Shown: positions 56,575 through 64,000 of the stretch, one piece after another | Position numbering within the stretch: the stretch's first letter is position 1 | Layout of the letters: each line of letters starts with the position of its first letter | From: Proteobacteria bacterium UBA7415 | Lineage (GTDB): Bacteria; Pseudomonadota; Gammaproteobacteria; Arenicellales; Arenicellaceae | Reading direction: 5' to 3' | Length of the DNA: 64,000 nt | NCBI GenBank assembly: GCA_002470515.1 | Contig: DKML01000005.1 | Span: forward strand, 195,713 to 259,712 | Position numbers and translations under genes: made by a program | Notes under the pieces: generated by a model | What the model saw: the letters and a program-made list of their open reading frames with translations, nothing else | The model's database searches: none | Told to the model about the DNA's origin: nothing

Positions 56575-58737
56575 ATGAGTTATTTTGAAAAGAGATTGCG
56601 TAACAAGCGAATTGCGACTAAGGCTATATTGCTTTCAGTTGGATTTGGATGTGCAGCTACTTCAGTAGGTGTGAACGCACAAAGTGTGCTTGAAGAGATT
56701 GTAGTTACGGCTCAAAAGAGATCTCAGTCATTACAAGATGTTGGTATTTCAGTCACTGCTTATACTGGTGACCAGATGACGGCCTTAGGGTTTACAGACT
56801 CGATAGATCTCATTGCACAAACGCCAGGATTAGAAGCTAATGGTTTCGGCGGTGGTGCAATTCAGACCTTCAGCATTCGCGGTGTTGGCCAAAATGATTT
56901 TGCCCCGAATCAAGAAGCTCCAATCGCAGTTTATATTGATGAAGCGTATGTAAGTACCAATTTAGCAACACGGTTCAGTTTGTTCGATATAGAGCGAGCT
57001 GAGGTGTTGCGTGGTCCGCAAGGGACTCTATTTGGGCGTAATTCGACTGGCGGCTTAGTACATTACGTTACTAGGAAACCCTCGCAGGAAGCAGAAGGGT
57101 TCATTGACCTTCAGATCGGTGAGGATGGTCGTCAACGATTGGAAGGAGCAATAGGTGGTGCGATATCAACCTCGACCTCTGGGCGCTTATCTATAATCTC
57201 TAATGAGGATGATGGGTTGATCGAAAATGACATCGGTCCAAATACTCGCCGAGCAGACGATTTTTCTGTTCGGGGGCAATTGTTGATTGAACCATCCGAC
57301 AAATTTAGTTTGTTACTGAAGGCTCAGCGCGCGGAAGAAGATGGCTCGCCAGGTGGTTATAATTTTGGTCTGCCGTCATTTAGCCCTACTGACTTTTTTG
57401 GCAATACAGATGTTGATGGTGATCCATTTACGGTGTCACAAGACTTTGAGTCTCGCCAAATAGCTGAGATTACTGAGCTCGGTGCTACCGCAACATGGTC
57501 TCTAGATAATTTTCAAATAACGTCGGTTACAAATTATCAAGATATAGACTCGGTCTATGCCGAAGATGCCGATGTGTCTCCAACGTCGGCCTTTAATTAT
57601 CTTCAAGATGTGCAAATTGAACAGATTTCACAAGAGTTGAGAGTAAATTGGGAAGGAGAAAGTCATCGATCAGTTGCAGGTATCTATTACCTTGATGTTG
57701 ATGGAGAATTTCTTGTCGAGCAATCAGGAGACGTCTACTTTTTTGGCTTAACCTTTCCGACAAATGCGACCCAAGCGACTAAGACTCTAGCCGTTTTTGG
57801 ACAAACTGAAATCGATCTTAGTGAAAAATTAGCGCTAACCCTAGGTTTGCGATATACCAACGACGAAAAAGATTATGACTTGCGCGCGCCAGACCTCGGC
57901 TTTTCTGGTTTTACTGGATCAATAGATGATGACGAGTTCTCTGGAAAGATCCAATTGGACTATCAGGCTAGTGATGAATTGTTATGGTATGCGGGTGTTA
58001 ACCGTGGCGTTAAATCCGGTGGTTTTAACTTACCGCTTACTCCGATTGATGGCGTTCCTGTTCCTTACGAAGGCGAAGTACTCACTTCGTTTGAAGTTGG
58101 CTTTAAATCGTCTCTGAGCAACAAAACAAGGCTAAATGGTTCTGTCTATTATTATGACTACGAGAACTATCAGGCCTACAACATTGACGGAGCTTTTAAT
58201 ACGTTGTTGTTTAATGCTGATGCAAAGAATAAAGGCGCTGAAATTGAGCTGGTGATGAACCCTACGGATGGCCTCGATATATTGCTGGGTGCCTCTTATA
58301 TTGATACTGAAGTCACTGGTTTGCCATTGGACTTCAATACATTAGATCCTGTAACGTTCGCTGCGGCCCAGAGTTTCCCAACGGGAACCGAAGAAGCGCC
58401 GTTAGCGCCTAAGTTCACCTTGAATGGTTTGGTTCGTTATTCATGGGCTGCCTTTGGAGGAAACCTCGCCGTTCAAACCGATTTTAACTGGAGAGACGAT
58501 CACAAATTTAACCTTGCGGTTAGTGAGCCAGTTCTGGAAGATGCGTACGCTGTATTCAACGCAAGACTTGCATTTACAAGCGCCGATGAAAACTGGACCG
58601 CTGCGGTATTTGTAAATAACTTGGCTGATGAAGAGTATCGAACTTTTGCCGTCGACGGCAGTCTATTCTTCGGCTCACAAGAAGACATTCGTGGCGTTGA
58701 ACGTTGGTTCGGGGCCAGTTTCCGATATAACTGGTAA
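56575..58737 (+). CDS. TonB-dependent outer membrane receptor
   Basis: The 720-residue receptor has a signal peptide (about 1-36), a TonB-box-like LEEIVVTAQKR, and a plug domain (IRGVGQNDFAP, VLRGPQGTLFGRNSTGGLVHYVT). A large beta-barrel ends in the aromatic FGASFRYNW. The plug sequence belongs to the broad group that marine and sphingomonad bacteria use for hydrophobic or aromatic substrates as well as siderophores. ATG 56575 sits behind GAGGAG. Genes around it suggest import of a carbon source rather than iron. Confidence 0.9.
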   Translation: MSYFEKRLRNKRIATKAILLSVGFGCAATSVGVNAQSVLEEIVVTAQKRSQSLQDVGISVTAYTGDQMTALGFTDSIDLIAQTPGLEANGFGGGAIQTFSIRGVGQNDFAPNQEAPIAVYIDEAYVSTNLATRFSLFDIERAEVLRGPQGTLFGRNSTGGLVHYVTRKPSQEAEGFIDLQIGEDGRQRLEGAIGGAISTSTSGRLSIISNEDDGLIENDIGPNTRRADDFSVRGQLLIEPSDKFSLLLKAQRAEEDGSPGGYNFGLPSFSPTDFFGNTDVDGDPFTVSQDFESRQIAEITELGATATWSLDNFQITSVTNYQDIDSVYAEDADVSPTSAFNYLQDVQIEQISQELRVNWEGESHRSVAGIYYLDVDGEFLVEQSGDVYFFGLTFPTNATQATKTLAVFGQTEIDLSEKLALTLGLRYTNDEKDYDLRAPDLGFSGFTGSIDDDEFSGKIQLDYQASDELLWYAGVNRGVKSGGFNLPLTPIDGVPVPYEGEVLTSFEVGFKSSLSNKTRLNGSVYYYDYENYQAYNIDGAFNTLLFNADAKNKGAEIELVMNPTDGLDILLGASYIDTEVTGLPLDFNTLDPVTFAAAQSFPTGTEEAPLAPKFTLNGLVRYSWAAFGGNLAVQTDFNWRDDHKFNLAVSEPVLEDAYAVFNARLAFTSADENWTAAVFVNNLADEEYRTFAVDGSLFFGSQEDIRGVERWFGASFRYNW

Positions 58738-58911
58738 TGCCCGATCGTTTATAGGGTTATTTACAACCAACTCAGTGTGAGATGAGTAACTTGGAAATAA
58801 CAACGACTAAATTAGTATTGGCCTGAGTATAGAATGATAATTGGAAAGGTTTGTCTATCTGAGCCTTCCATGCCTCACTCCTCCTCGATTTGGGCATAGA
58901 TACTTCTCTTG

Positions 58912-58946
58912 ACCCAGAAAGCCGTAAGGTTTTCTGGGTTTTTTTA
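58912..58946 (+). terminator. Terminator after the TonB-dependent receptor
   Basis: A nine-base stem ACCCAGAAA/TTTCTGGGT closes a ten-base loop and is followed by seven T residues. The remainder of the 302-base gap (58738-59039) shows nothing else. Confidence 0.9.
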
Positions 58947-59039
58947 TTCTGTCGCACTTCGATAAACCCTTGGCATTGGATGGTAAGCGTGCGTTCGCAT
59001 TCAGGATACATAATTGAAGTATAGAGAAATTATCAAACA

Positions 59040-60470
59040 TTGACTGCGACGAAGCTCTCAGACAGAAACTTAGAGGCAGCATTGAATGTCACCAACCCCC
59101 ACAAATTAAACGCGCAGCCAATGGAAATACTTAGTCGAATTCGGGATCAAATTCACAGAGACTTCATACAGAAGACGCCTGCTTCTAAGGAATTGTACGC
59201 GCGCGCGAATAGTGTTTTACCCGGTGGTGTTTCCGGTAACCTGCGATTTTTCCCTCCTTATCCGTTGTACATGAGTAGTGGCAGTGGTTGCATAGTCACT
59301 GATGTCGATGCTAACGACTACATTGACTGCTTCAGTGCTAACGGGCCTATGTTACTTGGTCACAATCATCCTGAAGTGGTTGAGGCAATTTCGTCTACAC
59401 AGACGTTAGGATCTTTGCCTTTAAACCCAGAAGTAATGATTGAGTGCGCAGAGCTCTTAACGGAGCTCGTGCCCTGCGCTGAACAAGTCCGATTTTTGAA
59501 TACCGGCACAGAAGCTGTGATGACGGCTATAAGAATTGCACGGGGTTTTAAGAATAAGGACAAGATCATTAAGTTTCATGGTCACTATCATGGGCAGCAG
59601 GACCAATTTTTATTTGGTATGGATACAACGGATGCAATGTTTTCGGATGGGGTCCCGAGGGATGCGGTTAGTACTACGCTTATACATCGTTACAACGATA
59701 TTGATGCGGTACGTAGTACGTTAGAAAGTGACGACGAGGTCGCTGCCGTTATTCTTGACCCCGCAATGCACGCAGGCGGACTTTGGGGCAGCAGCAAAGA
59801 GTTTTTAGAGAAGATCAGGGCGCTGACTAGTAAACATGGCGTTTTACTGATCTTTGATGAAGTAATAACAGGCTTTCGACTCGGAACGGGAGGGGCGCAA
59901 GCCTATTTCGATGTTACACCTGATCTTGTAACAATGGCAAAGGCTCTTGGCGCAGGTGAAAAAATCGCGATAGTTGCTGGTAGCCGTGAAGTGATGAGTG
60001 TGCTTGATCCGAATGCGCCGGCCGGCACGCCGAGAGTATTCCAATCAGGAACTGTTAATGATGGAGCACCAGCACTAGCTGCTTGCGTTGCAGCCATGCG
60101 AGTCTACACAGAACTTGAAAAACAGGGCGAGTATGAGCACTTGTTTGACCGGACGGAAAGACTACAAAAGTTTATCGAATCAGCATTTACAACCAGAGGC
60201 CTAAATTGTCAGGCAAACCGCGTCGCGTCCATGCTTCAGCTATACATAAACCCCGTTACGGTCGATTTTGAATCTGCCGGAGGAGTGGATTATGTTCCGG
60301 TAGAGCTTTTCTACACTGGCATGATTAATGAGGGAGTTCTCCTGTCTTTACCCACCTCAAATCATATTTATATGTCGTTCGCGCATGAGGATAAACACAT
60401 TGATTTAATCGAATCAAAGGTGGAGAAGGTGCTCGATAAATACGGTTTCGATGACCTTGCGATTAGCTAG
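59040..60470 (+). CDS. Class III PLP aminotransferase, glutamate-1-semialdehyde aminomutase-like
   Basis: The 476-residue enzyme has the GSA-aminomutase layout: ANSVLPGGVSGN, GHNHPEVVEAI, LNTGTEAVMTAIRIARG, FHGHYHGQQDQ, FDEVITGFRLGTGGAQ, and TMAKALGAGEKIA with the likely Schiff-base Lys. It does not look like HemL itself; it resembles catabolic relatives such as those for amino-sugars or aromatic amines. The TTG at 59040 is uncertain; ATG 59121 (MEILSRIRDQ) is a good alternative. Confidence 0.85.
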   Translation: MTATKLSDRNLEAALNVTNPHKLNAQPMEILSRIRDQIHRDFIQKTPASKELYARANSVLPGGVSGNLRFFPPYPLYMSSGSGCIVTDVDANDYIDCFSANGPMLLGHNHPEVVEAISSTQTLGSLPLNPEVMIECAELLTELVPCAEQVRFLNTGTEAVMTAIRIARGFKNKDKIIKFHGHYHGQQDQFLFGMDTTDAMFSDGVPRDAVSTTLIHRYNDIDAVRSTLESDDEVAAVILDPAMHAGGLWGSSKEFLEKIRALTSKHGVLLIFDEVITGFRLGTGGAQAYFDVTPDLVTMAKALGAGEKIAIVAGSREVMSVLDPNAPAGTPRVFQSGTVNDGAPALAACVAAMRVYTELEKQGEYEHLFDRTERLQKFIESAFTTRGLNCQANRVASMLQLYINPVTVDFESAGGVDYVPVELFYTGMINEGVLLSLPTSNHIYMSFAHEDKHIDLIESKVEKVLDKYGFDDLAIS

Positions 60471-60563
60471 AAATGTCGCTCAGTCAAAATAGGATTTTAG
60501 TAAATTAATTTACACCACCCATAGTAATTAGATGCTTGGGTTTGCCACCAGCTAGAGGAAATT

Positions 60564-62000
60564 ATGATTGAAAATACAAATAATGAATTAGATGCACTGT
60601 TCGTGAATCAAAAAAAGGCGTTCCTAGCGAACCAATATCCGTCCTACGAAGAGCGTTTGGGTTGGTTGCAATCTCTTGAGAAAATGATGGTTGATTTAAG
60701 ACAACCTCTGCGCGATGCGATGGAGCAAGATTTTGGCAACCACCCGCCATTGATTACAGACATGTTTGAGACCGGTGGTGTTCTTGGTCGGTGTCGAAAT
60801 ACGCAAATGCAGTTGGCCGAATGGATGGCGCCGAAGCCAAGCGCTCTGCTTGATCTTGTGCATGGATCCTCTGAGTGTGAAGTTATGGTTCAGCCACAGG
60901 GTGTTATGGGCAATATTTCGCCTTGGAATTTTCCAATCGAGTGCTCATTGGTCATGGTTTGCGATATGTTTGCAGCAGGCAATCGGGTGATAGTAAAAGC
61001 GTCTGAACTTTCTCCAGCTACCTCTTGCGTACTACGCGAGCACGTAGGTAAATACTTTTCTGAAGATGTTCTAGCGATTGTTGTTGGTGGCGTGGAATTT
61101 TCACAATATTTTTCTAGCCTGAAATGGGACCACTTAACTTACACTGGCAACGGTAATGTTGGGCGTATGATTATGCAAGAGGCGGCTAAAAACCTCACGC
61201 CCATAACTCTGGAACTAGGTGGAAAGAATCCAACTATCTTTTTGGAAGATGGGGTGGATGAGCAGCTTATTAGAGAATATTTAAGTTTTAAGTTTTGTAA
61301 AAGCGGACAAATCTGTACGTCGCCTGATTATGCACTTGTGCCAGAACATCTATTGGAAGAGTGGCTTTCGATTGCACAAAAAGTATGGTTGGAAACCTAT
61401 CCGCAATACATTGGTCACCCAGACGTGACAGGGATAATTAACGAACGACATTACGACCGTATATTAGGTTCGGTACAAGAGGCTGAGGCGGCTGGTGTTC
61501 GGGTTATTGCCTTAAGTAATGCGGAGCCAGACAGAGCGAGCCGGCAATTGCCAATGTACTTGGTAGTAAACCCAGGAGATGATTTGGAAGTGATGAGAGA
61601 GGAAACTTTTGGACCGGTGACACCAGTGAAAACTTATAAGTCAGTTGACGACGCCTATGCTTATATTAATCAGCGTGATCGTCCACTTGCTTCGTATCTC
61701 GTGACAATGGCACGCAATGATGAAGACGTTCAGAAGTTCAAAACGAATATCACTTCTGGAGGCGCTGGGATCAACGTGTTTGGTTTCCAAGCGGCAGAAC
61801 CCACAGCGCCATTTGGTGGTACTGGCGGCAGTGGTATTGGTGCTCATGGTGGACAGCAAGGATTTTTGAATTATTCACACTCTAAGACGGTCTATAACTG
61901 TTCTCAAGATAATCCACTAAAAATGTCGGTGACAGTGCCTTACGGCGAGATAACACAGGCGTTTGCTGATGGTATCTTCGTAGCTCCCGAAGCTGAGTAA
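60564..62000 (+). CDS. Aldehyde dehydrogenase (coniferyl-aldehyde-dehydrogenase-like)
   Basis: The 478-residue NAD(P)-dependent enzyme has GVMGNISPWNFP, the catalytic Glu in TLELGGKNP, the nucleophile Cys in KSGQICTSPDYAL, and EETFGPVTPV. The CTSPDY motif and short length place it with coniferyl aldehyde dehydrogenases and related class 3-like enzymes. It would oxidise an aldehyde to an acid, which the CoA ligase downstream could activate. It lies 93 bases after the aminotransferase gene. Confidence 0.9.
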   Translation: MIENTNNELDALFVNQKKAFLANQYPSYEERLGWLQSLEKMMVDLRQPLRDAMEQDFGNHPPLITDMFETGGVLGRCRNTQMQLAEWMAPKPSALLDLVHGSSECEVMVQPQGVMGNISPWNFPIECSLVMVCDMFAAGNRVIVKASELSPATSCVLREHVGKYFSEDVLAIVVGGVEFSQYFSSLKWDHLTYTGNGNVGRMIMQEAAKNLTPITLELGGKNPTIFLEDGVDEQLIREYLSFKFCKSGQICTSPDYALVPEHLLEEWLSIAQKVWLETYPQYIGHPDVTGIINERHYDRILGSVQEAEAAGVRVIALSNAEPDRASRQLPMYLVVNPGDDLEVMREETFGPVTPVKTYKSVDDAYAYINQRDRPLASYLVTMARNDEDVQKFKTNITSGGAGINVFGFQAAEPTAPFGGTGGSGIGAHGGQQGFLNYSHSKTVYNCSQDNPLKMSVTVPYGEITQAFADGIFVAPEAE

Positions 62001-62043
62001 GATAGCTTTTCTAACGAAGCTTGTGTTCTGAGGCAGTTAAGTT

Positions 62044-63663
62044 ATGTATGGGCAAATGATGGATGAGTGCTTGCTCATACAAGATACCTTAGAGCATGCG
62101 GCTAGGTATCACGGCGGCGCTGAGATAGTCAGCCGTGAAATCGATGGGTCTGTTCATAGGTATTCATATCGGCAAGCGTATGGTCGCGTCAAGAAGCTTG
62201 CCAATGCATTGGCATCATTGGATATGCGAGAGGGCGATAGAGTAGCCACTTTGGCATGGAACGACCATCGACATTTTGAGTTGTACTATGGCATTTCTGG
62301 TTCTGGCGGAATTGTTCACACAGTCAACCCTAGGCTTTCCGAAGAGAGTATTTTATATATCATCGGGCATGCAGAGAATAGGCTGTTGTTCATCGATCTT
62401 GAGTTTGTAGGACTCATAGAAAAGTTGCAAAACCAGTTGCCAGATTTAGAAAAGGTGATTGTTCTTTGTTCAGAGGCGAATTTTCCTGATTCAACGATTG
62501 ATAATATCCTTTGTTACGAAGATCTTATAAATGATTTCGATAGCGATTATTCCTGGCAACGGTTTGACTCTGAGACGGCGGCAAGTCTTTGCTATACGTC
62601 GGGCACAACTGGCAAACCCAAAGGGGTGCTGTACTCCCACGCTTCAACAATAGAGCATGCAAAAGCTATAGGCGGTGGCTAAGGTTGGAGCTTGAACCGA
62701 TTTTCTTCAGTTATGCCGGTGGTGCCGATGTTTCATGCATCAGCCTGGGGTATTCCATACGCTGCCACCATGGCTGGATGTAAATTGGTGCTACCAGGTT
62801 CAAAGCTTGACGGCGCTTCGTTGTATGAGTTGATTTCGCAAGAAAATGTAGATGGGATGTGTGGGGTTCCGACCATATGGCAACTTTTGTTGGACTATCT
62901 AAACCAAAATAGGCTAACACTAGCGACAGTGGAGAGAACCATTGTTGGTGGTGCTGCTGTGCCGCTGTCGATGATCAAGGAATTTGACCAGAAACATAAT
63001 GTTTTTGTCATGCATGGCTGGGGAATGACCGAAGTTTCGCCGGTTGGAACGGTTAACTACAAGACCCCTGAAATGATGGAGCTTTCTCGCGACAAGCAAT
63101 ATCAATTGCAGTTAAAGCAGGGTAAACCACTTCTGGGTCTTACCATGAGGATTGTAAATGATGCAGGAGAAAACCAGCCTTTTGACGGAGTTAACCGCGG
63201 GTACTTGCAAGTTAAGGGCCGATGGGTGGCTAAGTCTTACTATAAAAGTAATGATAGATCGGCGTTTACGGATGATGGTTGGTTTGATACTGGTGATATT
63301 GCAACCATTGATCAATATGGCTATATGCAAATCGTTGATCGTGCGAAGGATCTAATAAAATCTGGTGGAGAATGGATTAGCTCTATCGATATTGAGAATC
63401 TAGTGGAGAGTTATGACGGTGTTAGGGAAGCTGCAGTGATTGCCGCGGATCATCCTAAGTGGGGGGAGCGACCACTCCTTATTGTGACGCTCAAAAAAGG
63501 CTTTGAAAAAATTGATGTTGCGAATTATGTTAGTCAGAAACTAACCAAAATGAATCTCCCTGATGCAATCATTGTGCGTTCTACCTTGCCCTATGGCGCT
63601 ACAGGAAAAGTTTTAAAACAAGAGCTCAGAGAAGAGTATGTGAGCTTTCTGTTAAAAAAATAG
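62044..63663 (+). pseudogene. Acyl-CoA ligase interrupted by in-frame TAA
   Basis: The gene is related to the intact ligase at 13556 throughout. It is split by TAA at 62680-62682, right after [16 protein letters not shown] and 13 further residues. The frame is unbroken on both sides. Aligned with the intact paralogue, the segment between YSH and PMFH is 32 positions in both, with the stop at position 14, so one substitution explains it. Downstream motifs ([29 protein letters not shown]) are intact. Only a truncated 212-residue product would be made unless readthrough or restart occurs. A sequencing error is possible. Confidence 0.85.
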
Positions 63664-63694
63664 TGTGGCGAAGTTTCTACTGTATTCTCAAAAG

Positions 63695-64000
63695 CTAAAT
63701 ATTTTTGGCTGAATGAATCATCGCGTTGAAGGTGGTTTTGATTTCCGTCTCAACCAGCGACACGGTGTCCAAATTCTTGGCGTCAGTAGTTTGTAGTGCT
63801 AAGCCGTCTATCATTGCCCAGAACAACTGAGCAATGTGCATAGATCGCTTGCCCGTTAAAGTCGGTTCGATATTGCGCAGAGCTCTAGCTGTTACGGTGT
63901 GGAACAGTTTGTTTTCACGAAAGAATAGTTCTGCTGCGTTGTGATTGTGTTGCGCGTACGCGGTGAGCAATCGCCAGAGTTTAGCCTCGGGGCCCTTAAT
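63695..64000 (-). CDS. TetR/AcrR-family regulator, C-terminal part
   Basis: The minus-strand frame is open to the window edge and reads IKGPEAKLWRLLTAYAQHNHN, then helices LFFRENKLFHTVTARALRNIEP and QLFWAMIDGLALQ. This looks like the ligand-binding domain of a TetR-type repressor. The DNA-binding part lies outside the window. It converges on the catabolic block and may regulate it. Confidence 0.6.
   Translation of the reverse strand: MKGPEAKLWRLLTAYAQHNHNAAELFFRENKLFHTVTARALRNIEPTLTGKRSMHIAQLFWAMIDGLALQTTDAKNLDTVSLVETEIKTTFNAMIHSAKNI

Noticed and set aside
62692..63663. Second half of the acyl-CoA ligase as a separate gene starting at TTG
   Set aside because: It begins in the middle of the adenylation domain with no ribosome site, and is in frame with the upstream half.

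Overview
The window looks like chromosome of a free-living, probably marine gammaproteobacterium of moderate GC content. Three gene orders support this: ycaR-kdsB, grpE-dnaK-dnaJ, and recA-recX-alaS-lysC-csrA-tRNA-Ser-tRNA-Arg, which matches the order known from Escherichia coli and relatives. An Arenicella-like lineage is my guess from protein flavour only. No phage, integrase, transposase or CRISPR array is visible.

Regions. 1-3135: envelope and peptidoglycan recycling genes (kdsB, a tyrosine phosphatase, a signal-less YkuD protein, nagZ). 3149-5410: small accessory and membrane proteins. 5506-7636: prpB-prpC of the methylcitrate cycle. 7960-11176: DUF5522, rraA, a transglutaminase-like protein, DUF350 and a solitary leuB-like dehydrogenase. 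11369-13202: an ECF sigma factor between two membrane proteins. 13556-15181: an acyl-CoA ligase. 15397-19855: a heat-shock operon behind a sigma-32-like promoter, then a DUF2805 protein. 19957-25449: ppnN, a lipoprotein DsbA, mpl, a Yip1-like protein and rnd. 25594-27859: a secreted zinc metalloprotease gene split by an in-frame stop, with a small partner. 28256-31577: a PhoPQ-like two-component module with a PepSY protein. 31611-38815: rimO, a histone-deacetylase-like hydrolase, avtA, an hprA-like gene and glpK. 38808-49240: slyX, the SOS-controlled recA-recX segment, an unusual hydroxylase-sulfotransferase fusion, pldA, alaS, lysC and a CsrA with a long acidic tail.

After tRNA-Ser and tRNA-Arg (49284-49634) the character changes. 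The tRNA-Arg 3' end and its terminator are duplicated around a string of four hairpins, followed by a truncated PHA-depolymerase-like fragment. From 50396 to the end lies an accessory catabolic block: SDR, acetoacetate-decarboxylase-like protein, MDR oxidoreductase, double EthD protein, exported VOC protein, MFS transporter, TonB-dependent receptor, class III aminotransferase, aldehyde dehydrogenase, an acyl-CoA ligase split by a TAA, and the end of a TetR-like regulator. Together these could import a hydrophobic compound, oxidise it to an acid and activate it with CoA; the substrate cannot be read from the sequence.

Most unusual items: two genes each interrupted by one same-frame stop without an indel (26074-26076 and 62680-62682), the hydroxylase-sulfotransferase fusion, the tRNA-Arg scar, the tailed CsrA, and a short His-rich ORF overlapping the recX start.
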